A model generated the notes under the pieces. The model did no database searches and was not told the origin of the DNA. It saw only the letters and a program-made list of their open reading frames with translations. From an uncultured Bacteroidales bacterium (lineage in GTDB: Bacteria > Bacteroidota > Bacteroidia > Bacteroidales > Muribaculaceae): a DNA stretch of 64,000 nt. This document shows, piece by piece, positions 26,156 to 35,682 of this stretch (its first letter is position 1; each line of letters starts with the position of its first letter). A program made the position numbers and the translations under genes. The stretch spans positions 1-64,000 of the forward strand of contig CADADP010000012.1 of assembly GCA_902786725.1 (NCBI GenBank), written 5' to 3'.

Positions 26156-27955
26156 TTACTTCTTTTTGTTCACTTTCTCCAGGTCGGAAATCAGGGCGGC
26201 CGCCTCAGCGAAAACATCGGCCAGATTGTCACCTGAAAGTTCGGGAGCATACTGCGCGAACTCGCACTTGTCCAGAGTCCGGTTCACACGGTCGGTGAGT
26301 TCCTCTCCCACCCCGTAGTTTTGCAACTCGGCGATGATGTTGTCGCGGCTCAGTTCCGAAACCGGGATGCGTAACTTGTCGCTCATATAGCCCCAAAGCG
26401 CGCTAAGCGTCTCGGTATAGAACGCGGCCGAGTCGTTCTGCTGCATAAAGGCGCGCGCCTTCTTGAGGCGTTTCTGAGCCACCTTGCTTGCCCGCTTGGT
26501 CTTCATGCGAGCCACATCGGCACGCTCACGCAGTTGCTTGCGGTAAATCACAAGCAGGGCCGCGAACAACAGAGCCGGCAGCACGTACCACAGCCAGTAG
26601 GCCACGCTCTCCACAGCGTAGTGTTGCCGCTTGGTGAGCGTCATTTCGCGCTTGTGGATGTGGCGGATATCGGCGGTCTGCTGAGTGTAGTGGGTTGTGG
26701 GCGCTCCTGCTCCCTTAGCCACACTCAGGTCGTAGGCCTCGGTCTTGAGCGTGACATAGCGCTTGGTGGCCGGATTGAAAAAGGTGAACTCGGCCGGGTC
26801 GAGGTGGAACTTACCCGCAAACTGCGGAATAAACGTGTAGTTAACGGTCACCGAGCCGGTCATATTGCCTCCACTGGCCGCAGCCTTAACGGTGTTCTGC
26901 GGATCATAGACATCGAACTGCTTGGGGAAAGCTATGTCCGGGGCCTTGATATACTTCAGGTTTCCGGTTCCTTTTATGGTAAGTCCGTAGGTGGCTGCGG
27001 CATAGGTCTTCAGAGCGTCGGGGGTGACTGAGGATGATAGCGTGAAATTGCCCACAGCCCCCTTGAACGAAGCCGGCTTGGGCTCCGGGAGCGGGTCGAT
27101 CACAACAGTGGCCGAATTAGACTTCACCTGCAGTTTTTTCTCCACCGGCTGTGAAAGGGTGCCGAAGAGGCTTCGGTAGGTGTCGTATTGCACCACTGTC
27201 ACGTCGTAGTTGCCCGATGTTATCGTGAGTTTGCCCGACTGCTGCGGGTAGAGGATACATTTCTTCAGGTCGGCCACCATATAGTTCTGGCCGTTATACG
27301 ACTCCACGTTGTTCAGATTAGGCGACTGTGGCAGTTCCTCGATTAGGAAACCATCGAACGACGGTTGTAACGTGGCCATAAACTGCGATATCTGATACTT
27401 AGTGTAGAGTCTGATAGTGCACACCACGGCCTCCTGCTCATAGATGTGCTGCTTAGACATCTGTATGCGCACAAAGATGTCGTTGCCGCTCACCTTATGT
27501 CCGGCTGATTGCGTCATAGGGTTGGCATAAGACGTGCCACTGCTCTGACGCGAATTATCGGCTTTCTGACCACTTGGCAAAATCTCTATCGAGAAAGGCT
27601 TGGTGGTCATCTTGTGGCCTCCCACCATAACCGAGGCGGCACCCACCTTGTAGGTTCCGGGCGTTTCGGCCTTGTAAATCATGGAATACTCCTGCGACGA
27701 GCTACTCGACGCCTTACCGTTCACGATGGTTGCGCTATATGACGTGGACAGCGCCGGGCCATAGAGTTTCGTGGCTCCTTCCACATCGGGTGCCACAAAG
27801 TTAGCGCCCTCGGCATCCTTGAGCTCGTAGGTGATTTGGAATTTATTGCCCTGAGTCACTTGGCGCGGAGCATGCACAGTGAAGGTGGCCGCTGCCACCA
27901 CCTGTGCCACCGTGGCAAGCATTATCGAGCAATATATGTATATTATTCTCCTCAT
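26156..27955 (-). CDS. batD: BatD, oxygen-tolerance protein
   Basis: The 599-residue product has a signal peptide, then several beta-rich domains typical of BatD: FTVHAPRQVTQGNKFQITYELKD at the start, the GNDIFVRIQMSKQHIYEQEAV segment near 160-180, and GTGNLKYIKAPDIAFPKQFDVYDP near 340. One membrane helix lies near residues 460-480, followed by a basic cytoplasmic coiled region (RADVARMKTKRASKVAQKRLKK). The length matches the family. It stands in the order batA-B-C-D-E. Function: periplasmic scaffold of the Bat system, based on family knowledge only. Confidence 0.9.
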   Translation of the reverse strand: MRRIIYIYCSIMLATVAQVVAAATFTVHAPRQVTQGNKFQITYELKDAEGANFVAPDVEGATKLYGPALSTSYSATIVNGKASSSSSQEYSMIYKAETPGTYKVGAASVMVGGHKMTTKPFSIEILPSGQKADNSRQSSGTSYANPMTQSAGHKVSGNDIFVRIQMSKQHIYEQEAVVCTIRLYTKYQISQFMATLQPSFDGFLIEELPQSPNLNNVESYNGQNYMVADLKKCILYPQQSGKLTITSGNYDVTVVQYDTYRSLFGTLSQPVEKKLQVKSNSATVVIDPLPEPKPASFKGAVGNFTLSSSVTPDALKTYAAATYGLTIKGTGNLKYIKAPDIAFPKQFDVYDPQNTVKAAASGGNMTGSVTVNYTFIPQFAGKFHLDPAEFTFFNPATKRYVTLKTEAYDLSVAKGAGAPTTHYTQQTADIRHIHKREMTLTKRQHYAVESVAYWLWYVLPALLFAALLVIYRKQLRERADVARMKTKRASKVAQKRLKKARAFMQQNDSAAFYTETLSALWGYMSDKLRIPVSELSRDNIIAELQNYGVGEELTDRVNRTLDKCEFAQYAPELSGDNLADVFAEAAALISDLEKVNKKK

Positions 27956-28005
27956 AATCTGTTATCGTTATAAACTGAGCAACTATAGCGGCACTCACAA
28001 TAGGC

Positions 28006-28800
28006 TTACCACTGGTTTTGGGTGCGCCGCCGCTCGGCCTTCTTCTTCTCGGCCTGCGAAGCGTTGACCTTGCGCTGCGTTTCTTGCTCCTTGTCCTGCA
28101 TGGTCTTTAGCACCTGCTCCACGTTCTGCTGGCTCATGCCTTGCTGCTGTTGTTGCTTCTGTTGTTGGTCTTGATTCTGATTCTGGTTTTGCTGTTGTTG
28201 CTGGTCCTTTTGGTCCTGCTTATCCTTATTTTTGTCTTTATCTTGATTCTGCTGGTCCTTGTTCTGGTCCTTATTCTGATTCTTGTCGTTTTGACTTTGT
28301 TGCTTCTTTAGCTGGGCCAAACGCAGATTGTCGCGAGCCTCATCATCGGCCGGATTGCGCCGCAACGCGTTCTTGTAGTTTTCTATAGCCTGGTCCCAGT
28401 CCTCGCGATTAAAGGCGATGTTGCCCAGGTTGTAGAACGCTTTGGACGTGAGTTCACGGTTGGGGCAAGTCTTGATTATGTTCTCCAGTTGCGTCTTAGC
28501 CTCGTTGGCCGGCGACTTTGGGTCGTCGGACTTAGTGGCACCATTGTCCTGCTTTAGCAGGGCCGTTGCAAGGTTGAAAGCCGCTATGGGCGAACCCGGA
28601 TTGGCCTGAGCGGCCTTGCGGAATTCCACTTCGGCCTCGGCGTAGCGCTTCTCTTTGTAGAGTTTATTGCCCTTGCGCAGGTGCACACGCTCCTTCTTCA
28701 CTGTCTTAATCTCCTGCGACTTGTCGGCGTCCTTAGCGACCAGCGCGAGCGGAAGCATGGCAATGCTCAGAGCCAATAATATGCTTGCGAGTTGTCTCAT
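28006..28800 (-). CDS. batC: BatC, TPR protein with Gln/Asn/Lys-rich tail
   Basis: The 264-residue protein has a signal peptide (ILLALSIAMLPLALVA), two or three TPR motifs (GNKLYKEKRYAEAEVEFRKAAQANP and FYNLGNIAFNREDWDQAIENYKNALRRNP), and from about residue 170 a long Q/N/K/D low-complexity run. It ends with a basic helix. The start overlaps the batB stop as ATGA, so translation is coupled. The low-complexity run is typical of BatC and its length is likely to vary between strains through repeat slippage of CAG/AAC-type codons. Confidence 0.88.
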   Translation of the reverse strand: MRQLASILLALSIAMLPLALVAKDADKSQEIKTVKKERVHLRKGNKLYKEKRYAEAEVEFRKAAQANPGSPIAAFNLATALLKQDNGATKSDDPKSPANEAKTQLENIIKTCPNRELTSKAFYNLGNIAFNREDWDQAIENYKNALRRNPADDEARDNLRLAQLKKQQSQNDKNQNKDQNKDQQNQDKDKNKDKQDQKDQQQQQNQNQNQDQQQKQQQQQGMSQQNVEQVLKTMQDKEQETQRKVNASQAEKKKAERRRTQNQW

Positions 28801-29840
28801 TTCTTTTCATCGGTTTTGAAGAAGTTGAACTTATTGAGCCACGGGTTCTTGCGCTCAAGCACAAAAATGTTAGCCACAATCAGCAGTAGGGCAATCCAGG
28901 CAAAGAGAGGAAATTGCTCGTCGTGCTGGGTGTAGGACACTTGCTCCAGATTAGACTTGGCCAACTTGGCCAGCGTGTCGTGAAGGGTGTTGAGAGCATC
29001 GGTAGCCCCGCCATTCACCATCACGCCCCCACCGGCACGCGCTATGTCCTGCGCCATCTTCTCGTTGAGGTAAGTGGTTACCACCTGGCCGGCATCGTCT
29101 TGCAGGAATGTGCCGTTGCCATCGATAGGGATTGGCGCGCCATGAGTGGAGCCCATCCCCACCACATCCACCTGTATGCCGTCCTTGGCGGCGTCTCGGG
29201 CAGCACCCACGGCGTCATCCTCATGGTTCTCGCCGTCGGTGATAAGGATTATTGCTTTATGGCTCTTCTTGCTCTTGGAGAATGACCTAACCGCCAGATT
29301 GATTGCCGCGCCTATAGCGGTTCCCTGCGTGGGCACCATATCGGTGTTGATACCTGAGAGATACATCTTGGCCGAGCGGTAATCGCTGGTGATAGGCATC
29401 TGAGTGTAAGCGTTTCCGGCGAAGACTATCAGTCCCACCTTGTCGTTCTCAAAGCGGTCGATGAGCTTCTCCAGAATCATCTTGGAACGTTGCAGGCGGC
29501 TCACATCTTGCGGATTGTCGCTACACGAGGCGCGCATCGAGTTAGACACGTCCAGAGCCACCATCACTTCTATGCCGTTGACCGTCTGTGTGGTCTTGTG
29601 CGAGCCGGCACGCGGCCGAGCCAGTATTATCACCACCATGGCCAGTGCCAGCAGTTCCAGTGTGAGTTTTATCCATGGCTTATAGGGCGACACATCGGGC
29701 ATGAGCGACCGCACCACATCGGCACGTCCAAACCGCTCAATGTTCCGCTTCCTCTCGATTCTGGCCCAGATAAAGAGCATCAGCACCACCGGGATAAGCA
29801 GTAGCAGATACAAATACTGTGGATTGGCAAAACTGAACAT
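28797..29840 (-). CDS. batB: BatB, von Willebrand factor A domain membrane protein
   Basis: The 347-residue membrane protein has two N-terminal hydrophobic helices, a vWA domain and a C-terminal helix. The metal-ion-dependent adhesion site motif DxSxS reads MVALDVSNSM near residue 90, and the second site appears as GTAIGAAINLAVRSF. Its C-terminus is FPLFAWIALLLIVANIFVLER, a membrane anchor. It lies 50 bases after batA. Together with BatA it likely forms the membrane part of the MoxR-linked complex. Confidence 0.9.
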   Translation of the reverse strand: MFSFANPQYLYLLLLIPVVLMLFIWARIERKRNIERFGRADVVRSLMPDVSPYKPWIKLTLELLALAMVVIILARPRAGSHKTTQTVNGIEVMVALDVSNSMRASCSDNPQDVSRLQRSKMILEKLIDRFENDKVGLIVFAGNAYTQMPITSDYRSAKMYLSGINTDMVPTQGTAIGAAINLAVRSFSKSKKSHKAIILITDGENHEDDAVGAARDAAKDGIQVDVVGMGSTHGAPIPIDGNGTFLQDDAGQVVTTYLNEKMAQDIARAGGGVMVNGGATDALNTLHDTLAKLAKSNLEQVSYTQHDEQFPLFAWIALLLIVANIFVLERKNPWLNKFNFFKTDEKK

Positions 29841-29890
29841 ATCGTGTAACTATCAAGTTTTAAATCAAATTATTAAATATTAGCCATCAC

Positions 29891-30883
29891 TTATGGGATG
29901 CGTCTTAACACCACATAGTTAAGCACTGAGTCGAGCACAAGGATGAGCAGCAACAACCATGCCCAGGGCATGTAATTGTCCTCGGTGTGACTGAAGTTGC
30001 GCACGTCCATACGCGTTTTCTCTAACTGGTCAATCTCATTGAATACTTGCTTAAGCACCCCCTTGTTTGTGGCGCGGAAATACTTGCCACCGGTGCTAGA
30101 GGCTATCTTCTTGAGTGTGGCCTCGTCTATTACCACCGGTAGGCGCTCATACTGTATGTGGCCGCTATAGTCCATAGCCACCGGATAGAGCGCGGTGCCG
30201 TTGGTGCCCACACCAATGGTGTAGATCTTTATCCCATACTTGAGCGCTATCTGAGCTGCGGTGAGTGGCGCCACCACTCCGGTATTGTTAGAACCGTCGG
30301 TGAGCAGGATAATGCTCTTGGACTTGGCTTTACCGTCCTTAATACGATTAATTGCAGTGGCTATTCCGTCGCCAATGGCCGTGCCATCGTCAAGGGCACC
30401 TATTTCCACGTCGTGGATGGAATTAACCAGTGTGGCCTTATCGGTGGTCATAGGCACCTGCGTAAACGCCTCACCGGCAAAGATAACAAAACCTATGTTA
30501 TCGGTCTCTCGTCCGCTCACGAACTGGGTCGCCACGTCCTTGGCCGCATCCAGGCGGTTGGGTGAAAAGTCCTTGGCGAGCATACTGGTGGATATATCCA
30601 GAGCCACCACTATATCGGTTCCCTCGGTCTCCGACTTGGACCAGCTGTCGTGGGTCTGCGGGCGGCACAGTATCACTATCAGGCAACCTATGGCCAGCAG
30701 TTTCAGCACAAAAGAAGCGTGCTTGGCATAGACCTTCCAGCTGGTGGGCAACTGAGCGAACGCCGAGGACGACGAGAGCAACATTGTGGGTTGCGCCTTG
30801 CGCTGCTTGAGCACGTACCACGCAATTAGCGGCACCCAGATTAGAAGCAGCCACAGGAGGCCGGGATGTTGCAGCGTCATCAT
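29891..30883 (-). CDS. batA: BatA, von Willebrand factor A domain membrane protein
   Basis: The 330-residue product is similar in plan to BatB: N-terminal helices (PGLLWLLLIWVPLIAWYVL), then a vWA domain with the complete DxSxS site (VVALDISTSM, near 92-101) and GTAIGDGIATAINRIKDG, and a C-terminal anchor (YMPWAWLLLLILVLDSVLN). It overlaps the preceding gene by four bases (ATGA). The family and gene order support the name. Confidence 0.9.
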   Translation of the reverse strand: MMTLQHPGLLWLLLIWVPLIAWYVLKQRKAQPTMLLSSSSAFAQLPTSWKVYAKHASFVLKLLAIGCLIVILCRPQTHDSWSKSETEGTDIVVALDISTSMLAKDFSPNRLDAAKDVATQFVSGRETDNIGFVIFAGEAFTQVPMTTDKATLVNSIHDVEIGALDDGTAIGDGIATAINRIKDGKAKSKSIILLTDGSNNTGVVAPLTAAQIALKYGIKIYTIGVGTNGTALYPVAMDYSGHIQYERLPVVIDEATLKKIASSTGGKYFRATNKGVLKQVFNEIDQLEKTRMDVRNFSHTEDNYMPWAWLLLLILVLDSVLNYVVLRRIP

Positions 30884-31887
30884 GGCTTCACCTCCTTTTC
30901 TCGGTCGGCGGATTCACCCTCAACCTCGCCTTCGGCCGGCGTTGCCTCCACAGGCTTAGTGTCTTCAACGAAACGCACGGCACGCTGATATGCCATCTCG
31001 TTGTCGTCGGCCAGCGGACGCTGGTTGGCAAATTTCACAAAGTCGGCCACGTCCAGAATTTCTTTCAGTTGCTCGTTCACGGCACGCGTCTCGTCGTTCT
31101 GCTTGAGCGTGGCTATTATCTGGGTGGTGGTCATCTCCACGGCATTGATGTCGAAGCGGCGGTCGATGTAGTTACGCAGGATGTCGGTCATCACGGTGTA
31201 GTACTCTTTCTCCTGGCCGTTCTGCCACAGGTTCTTCGCCTTTAACTCTTGCAGACGTTTAATGGCCTCATCGTAAGGTGGCAACTGCACCTCGCGCGGC
31301 TTAAACGGATTTTCGCCTTTGCGGAACCACCGCAAGTAGGCATACACACCGGCGGCTATTATGATTGCCACAAGCAGATAAATCCACCAGTAGTCGGTTA
31401 TCCACGACGGCACCAAGTCCAGTAGCCTGAACGGCACTTCATGCACCGGCTTGTAGTCGTGTATGTCCCTTAGCGAGTCCACCTTCACCGGAATCACCTT
31501 GAGTGTGAGCGGATTGCTCTCGATTGTATCTTTTCCGGTGATATAGAGCACCGGTGGCAACACATACACACCCGAGTCGAACGACTGCAGGATGATGTCG
31601 CGATTAATTTGCTGGCGATTGTTGCCCAGGTCGGTGGTATCGGGCGTGATACGGGCCGCTATCTCCACAAACGCGTTGATGGTGTCGGTACGGTCGATTG
31701 AGAACACTCCTGTGGCGCCTTTGTCTTGCACCAATTCCAGGTGCATCGCCGTGGTGTTGCCCATTAGTATCATGGCCGAGTCGAGCTTGGCGCGGAGCGT
31801 CACTCCGACGGCACCGGCGCTAAATGCCGGTGCCACAATTGCCATCGCAACCAGCAAGGATGATAATATTTCGTTGAATCGCCTCAT
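30880..31887 (-). CDS. Membrane protein of the Bat operon, between DUF58 and batA
   Basis: The 335-residue product has a signal peptide (LLVAMAIVAPAFSAGAVG), a periplasmic beta-rich domain of about 120 residues, one membrane helix (YWWIYLLVAIIIAAGVYAYLRW, near 167-188) and a cytoplasmic helical domain (PPYDEAIKRLQELKAKNLWQ, YYTVMTDILRNYIDRRF). This layout is regularly found at this place in Bacteroidetes Bat operons, where it is usually annotated as hypothetical or DUF4381-like. The cytoplasmic part may contact the MoxR ATPase (inference). The start has an AGG-rich context and the gene lies 52 bases from DUF58. Confidence 0.75.
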   Translation of the reverse strand: MRRFNEILSSLLVAMAIVAPAFSAGAVGVTLRAKLDSAMILMGNTTAMHLELVQDKGATGVFSIDRTDTINAFVEIAARITPDTTDLGNNRQQINRDIILQSFDSGVYVLPPVLYITGKDTIESNPLTLKVIPVKVDSLRDIHDYKPVHEVPFRLLDLVPSWITDYWWIYLLVAIIIAAGVYAYLRWFRKGENPFKPREVQLPPYDEAIKRLQELKAKNLWQNGQEKEYYTVMTDILRNYIDRRFDINAVEMTTTQIIATLKQNDETRAVNEQLKEILDVADFVKFANQRPLADDNEMAYQRAVRFVEDTKPVEATPAEGEVEGESADREKEVKP

Positions 31888-31939
31888 TTCGATTTTTCAG
31901 TGTATCACATATTCTTAACGCTTGTCAGCAGGCAGGTTC

Positions 31940-32818
31940 TCATCGCCCCACCCCACGCTTTTTGAACAGTCCCATAAGCGCCTTCACATAGTCCTCATCA
32001 GTGGCCACCGAAGCCACATCCACGCGGCAACGCTGCAACGTCTCGTTCACACTCTGCTGACGCTCGTACCACCACTTGTTGTAGGCCTGGCGCACGCGCG
32101 CCGAAGCGGTGTTCACCCACTTCTCGGCACCTGTCTCGGCATCGCGCACACGAAGCAGACCCACTGCAGGCATCTGCGAGTCGCGCTTGTCATAGACCTG
32201 CACCGCTATCAAGTCGTGTTTGCTGTTGGCTATCGACATGGGCTTGTAGAAGTCGCGCGAGTCGATAAAGTCCGAAATCACGAATGTGGTGCAGCGCTTC
32301 TTTATCACGCTGGTGAGGTATTCCAGAGCCAGATTGATGTCGGTGCCGCGATTCTCGGGCTTAAAGTCGAGCAGTTGCCTGATTACGAGCAGAATGTGCT
32401 TACGCCCCTTCTGTGGCGGAATAAATTTCTCTATCTTGTCGCTGAAGAATATCACGCCCACCTTGTCGTTGTTCTCGATAGCCGAGAACGCCAGCGTTGC
32501 CGCCACCTCAGTCATCATCTCACGCTTTATGTCGCCCACGGCTCCAAAGTCGTTACTGCCCGAGACATCCACCATCAACATCACCGTGAGTTCGCGTTCC
32601 TCCTCATAGACCTTGACGAAGGGGCGATTATGACGCGCGGTCACGTTCCAGTCGATGTCGCGCACATCGTCGCCATACTGATACTCACGAACTTCGCTGA
32701 AGGTCATACCACGTCCCTTAAAGGCGGAGTGGTATTCTCCGGCGAACACGTTGTGAGAAAGCCCCTTGGCTTTTATCTCGATTTTGCGGACCTTTTTCAG
32801 CAGTTCATTAGAGTCCAT
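31940..32818 (-). CDS. DUF58 domain-containing protein
   Basis: The 292-residue cytoplasmic protein carries the DUF58 family hallmarks: LSHNVFAGEYHSAFKGRGMTFSEVREYQYGDDVRDIDWNVTARH near residues 18-61, and a vWA-like fold with VMLMVDVSGSNDFG near 80-93. It lies between moxR and the Bat genes. DUF58 proteins are regular partners of MoxR AAA+ ATPases and probably act as adaptor or substrate-binding subunit. Length and motifs are ordinary. Confidence 0.9.
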   Translation of the reverse strand: MDSNELLKKVRKIEIKAKGLSHNVFAGEYHSAFKGRGMTFSEVREYQYGDDVRDIDWNVTARHNRPFVKVYEEERELTVMLMVDVSGSNDFGAVGDIKREMMTEVAATLAFSAIENNDKVGVIFFSDKIEKFIPPQKGRKHILLVIRQLLDFKPENRGTDINLALEYLTSVIKKRCTTFVISDFIDSRDFYKPMSIANSKHDLIAVQVYDKRDSQMPAVGLLRVRDAETGAEKWVNTASARVRQAYNKWWYERQQSVNETLQRCRVDVASVATDEDYVKALMGLFKKRGVGR

Positions 32819-32839
32819 AACGCAAACGGCAGTTTAGAA

Positions 32840-33835
32840 TCAAGGCACCGCAATCTTGTCCAGAATTTCGCTTATAATCTCGTCGGCGCTGATATTATTG
32901 GCCTCGGCCTCATACGACAGGCCAATGCGGTGACGCATAACATCGTGGCACACGGCACGCACGTCCTCGGGAATCACATAGCCGCGACCGCGCAAGAACG
33001 CGTAGGCGCGAGCGGCCAGAGCCATGCTGATTGATGCTCGTGGCGACGAGCCGAACGAGATGATGCTCGTCAGGTCGTTCATGCCGTAGTCGCTGGGGAA
33101 GCGAGTGGCAAACACGATATCCACGATGTATTTTTCTATCTTCTCGTCGATGTAGATTTTCTCCACCACCGAGCGTGTCTCGGTGATGTCGGCCGGCGTG
33201 ATGAGCGGACGCACTTGCGGGCGCTCGCTGCCGATGTTCATGCGAATTATCTGCTTTTCCTCAGTCTTGTTAGGGTAGCCTATCACCACCTTCATCAGGA
33301 AACGATCTACTTGCGCCTCGGGCAACGGATAAGTTCCTTCTTGCTCTATCGGGTTCTGAGTGGCCATCACCAGGAACGGGTCGTCGAGGCGGAATGTGTT
33401 GTCGCCAATGGTTACTTGACGTTCTTGCATGGCTTCGAGCAACGCGCTCTGCACCTTGGCCGGAGCACGGTTGATCTCATCGGCAAGCACAAAGTTGGCG
33501 AAAACCGGGCCCTTCTTCACCTCAAACTTTTCCTGCTTCACGCTATAGACCATTGTTCCTATCACGTCGGCGGGCAACAGGTCGGGGGTAAACTGTATTC
33601 TGTTGTATTTAGCGTCGATTAACTGAGCAAGTGTCTTGATAGCAAGCGTCTTGGCCAAGCCGGGAACGCCCTCGAGCAGAATGTGCCCGTTGGCCAGCAA
33701 GGCTATCAAGAGCGAGTCCACAAGGTGTTTCTGACCCACAATCGTCTGGTCCATGCCCTGTGTTATCAAGTTCACGAAACTGCTTTTACTTGCTATCAAG
33801 TCGTTTAACTCTCTGATATTGACCGATTCACTCAT
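32840..33835 (-). CDS. moxR: MoxR-family AAA+ ATPase
   Basis: This is an AAA+ ATPase of the MoxR family, a chaperone-like factor that activates partner proteins with vWA domains. The product from the chosen start is 331 residues, with Walker A GVPGLAKT at 56-63, Walker B VLADEINRAPAKVQSALLEAM, and sensor ATQNPIEQEGTYPLPEAQVDRF. The start MSESVNIREL was taken because a -7 element lies 52 bases upstream, just before the longer start. It is the first gene of the operon moxR-DUF58-membrane protein-batABCDE-PAP2. Confidence 0.93.
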   Translation of the reverse strand: MSESVNIRELNDLIASKSSFVNLITQGMDQTIVGQKHLVDSLLIALLANGHILLEGVPGLAKTLAIKTLAQLIDAKYNRIQFTPDLLPADVIGTMVYSVKQEKFEVKKGPVFANFVLADEINRAPAKVQSALLEAMQERQVTIGDNTFRLDDPFLVMATQNPIEQEGTYPLPEAQVDRFLMKVVIGYPNKTEEKQIIRMNIGSERPQVRPLITPADITETRSVVEKIYIDEKIEKYIVDIVFATRFPSDYGMNDLTSIISFGSSPRASISMALAARAYAFLRGRGYVIPEDVRAVCHDVMRHRIGLSYEAEANNISADEIISEILDKIAVP

Positions 33836-33886
33836 TGTAGTAAAAGATTTGTTAGTAAATAATTCAATGTCATTATATTTTAAATG

Positions 33887-33918
33887 CAAATATAAGCTAT
33901 ATCTGCGTGTTTTCGCAA
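33887..33918 (-). promoter_or_regulatory. Predicted promoter of the moxR-bat operon
   Basis: On the minus strand TTG (33916-33918), a 21-base spacer and TATATTTG (33887-33894) match the Bacteroidetes pattern; the leader before the ATG is about 45 bases. Confidence 0.6.
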
Positions 33919-34123
33919 CTTTATCAAGTTAATCAATATTGTTTTTAACTTATTTTTGTTAAAAACGCTGTTCTGGTGGTTGAAATGCGGAGTTTCGAGG
34001 TATTATGAACGAATTTGCGCGAGGGTTTTTAACCGCGAATATACGCGAATTTTCACGAATTTATGGGGTTGCCTCCGGCAACATTTCTGTGGATTGTGTG
34101 CACCCAGTGTGAGGGTGAGGGGG

Positions 34124-34157
34124 TAAAATGGCGGCGCATCTGGGTGGATGCGCCGCC
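34124..34157 (-). terminator. Terminator downstream of glmM
   Basis: A perfect 11-bp stem, GGCGGCGCATC (34130-34140) with GATGCGCCGCC (34147-34157), and on the minus strand ATTTTA directly after the hairpin. The remainder of 33919-34246 holds no gene that I can support. Confidence 0.75.
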
Positions 34158-34246
34158 TTATCGTGTGGAATTCTTTTCAGCTGGAGTTCCTTATGTGTTT
34201 TCGCTTCGGCAGGAGTCACTTGTGGGATTATGTTGCCGGTGAAGTG

Positions 34247-35632
34247 TCAGCATAGCCGCTCCACAATCGCTTTCACATCTTCGCCCAGTTTCTCGGCCTC
34301 AGCCATGGTGTGGGCCTCGCTGTAGATGCGGATGATGGGTTCGGTGTTGCTCTTGCGCAGATGTGCCCAGCCATCGGCAAAGTCGATTTTCACACCGTCG
34401 ATGGTGGTGAGCCGCTCGTTGGCATAGTGCTTCTTCACAGCCTCGAGGATGGCATCCACGTCCATTTCGGGAGTGAGTTGGAGTTTGGTCTTGGCTATGC
34501 TATACTGCGGATAGGTGGCCTTGAGTTCGCTCACCTTCTTGCCGCTCTTAGCGAGCAGCGTGAGGAACAGAGCCACGCCCACGAGAGCGTCGCGCCCATA
34601 GTGCAGCTCAGGATAGATGACTCCACCATTACCCTCGCCGCCTATCACAGCGCCTGTGCGCTTCATCTCGGTTACAACGTTGACCTCGCCCACGGCGGCG
34701 GCCGTGTAGGTGCAACCGTGTCGCTCGGTAACGTCGCGCAGAGCACGCGAAGAAGAGAGGTTGCTAACGGTAGCACCCGGAGTGTGGCTCAGCACATAGT
34801 CGGCCACCGACACCAGAGTGTATTCCTCCACGAAGAACTCGCCGTTCTCCATGATTATGGCCAGGCGGTCCACATCGGGGTCAACCACAAACGCAACATC
34901 GGCCTTGCCCTGCTTCATATAGTCGCTCACAGCAGTCAGGTTTTGGGGAATCGGCTCGGGTGTATGACCGAAGTTGCCTGTAGGGTCACAGAACAGTTTC
35001 ACCACATTCTTCACTCCCAGTGCCTCGAGCAATTTGGGAATTGCTACGCCACCCACACTGTTCACGGCATCTACTGCCACAGTAAAGTTGGCTTTACGGA
35101 TTGCTTCCACGTCCACCAGTTTAAGTGCAAGCACGGCATCGATGTGGCGACGCAAATAGGTGTAGTTCTTCTGCTCACGCCCAAGGTTGTCAACCTCAGC
35201 GTAATCAAAGTCCTCGGCATCGGCCAGACGCAACACTTCCTTTCCCTCGGCATCATTGAGGAACTCACCGTGTTCGTTGAGTAGCTTGAGGGCGTTCCAC
35301 TGCTTGGGATTGTGCGATGCTGTGATAATGATACCGCCACATGCTTTCTCTTGCACCACAGCAAGTTCGGTGGTGGGTGTGGTGGCCAAACCTATATTCA
35401 CCACATCGAATCCCATGCCGGTGAGCGTGCCGGTAACAAGATTCAGAACCATGCGGCCCGAGAGACGGGCGTCGCGGCCAACAACTATCACATTTGATGT
35501 GGTCCGCGTGTTGCGACGAATGAAAGTGGCATAAGCACTTGTAAACTTAACTATATCGAGCGGCGTAAGACCGTCGCCTGCCGGGCCACCGATTGTGCCT
35601 CGGATACCCGAAATGGATTTAATAAGTGACAT
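34247..35632 (-). CDS. glmM: Phosphoglucosamine mutase
   Basis: This enzyme interconverts glucosamine-6-phosphate and glucosamine-1-phosphate on the way to UDP-GlcNAc for cell-wall and lipid A synthesis. The 461-residue protein of the alpha-D-phosphohexomutase family opens MSLIKSISGIRGTIGG. It has the phosphoserine loop TASHNP with catalytic Ser106, the metal site DPDVDRLA, and the sugar-binding GEGNGGVI. A C-terminal phosphate-binding stretch RKSNTEPIIRIYSEA is near the end. The length and N-terminus fit the Bacteroidetes GlmM-type; phosphomannomutase activity is an alternative that the sequence alone does not exclude. It is the last gene after DHH and DUF4827. Confidence 0.88.
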   Translation of the reverse strand: MSLIKSISGIRGTIGGPAGDGLTPLDIVKFTSAYATFIRRNTRTTSNVIVVGRDARLSGRMVLNLVTGTLTGMGFDVVNIGLATTPTTELAVVQEKACGGIIITASHNPKQWNALKLLNEHGEFLNDAEGKEVLRLADAEDFDYAEVDNLGREQKNYTYLRRHIDAVLALKLVDVEAIRKANFTVAVDAVNSVGGVAIPKLLEALGVKNVVKLFCDPTGNFGHTPEPIPQNLTAVSDYMKQGKADVAFVVDPDVDRLAIIMENGEFFVEEYTLVSVADYVLSHTPGATVSNLSSSRALRDVTERHGCTYTAAAVGEVNVVTEMKRTGAVIGGEGNGGVIYPELHYGRDALVGVALFLTLLAKSGKKVSELKATYPQYSIAKTKLQLTPEMDVDAILEAVKKHYANERLTTIDGVKIDFADGWAHLRKSNTEPIIRIYSEAHTMAEAEKLGEDVKAIVERLC

Positions 35633-35682
35633 AAAAAACTATAATTCTTTAATATTCTGTTAATTGCAATAAATTCAGGCGG

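Noticed and set aside
28100..28300. Gln/Asn-rich run of BatC as a sign of a frameshift or assembly error
   Set aside because: The frame is open and such runs are typical of BatC.
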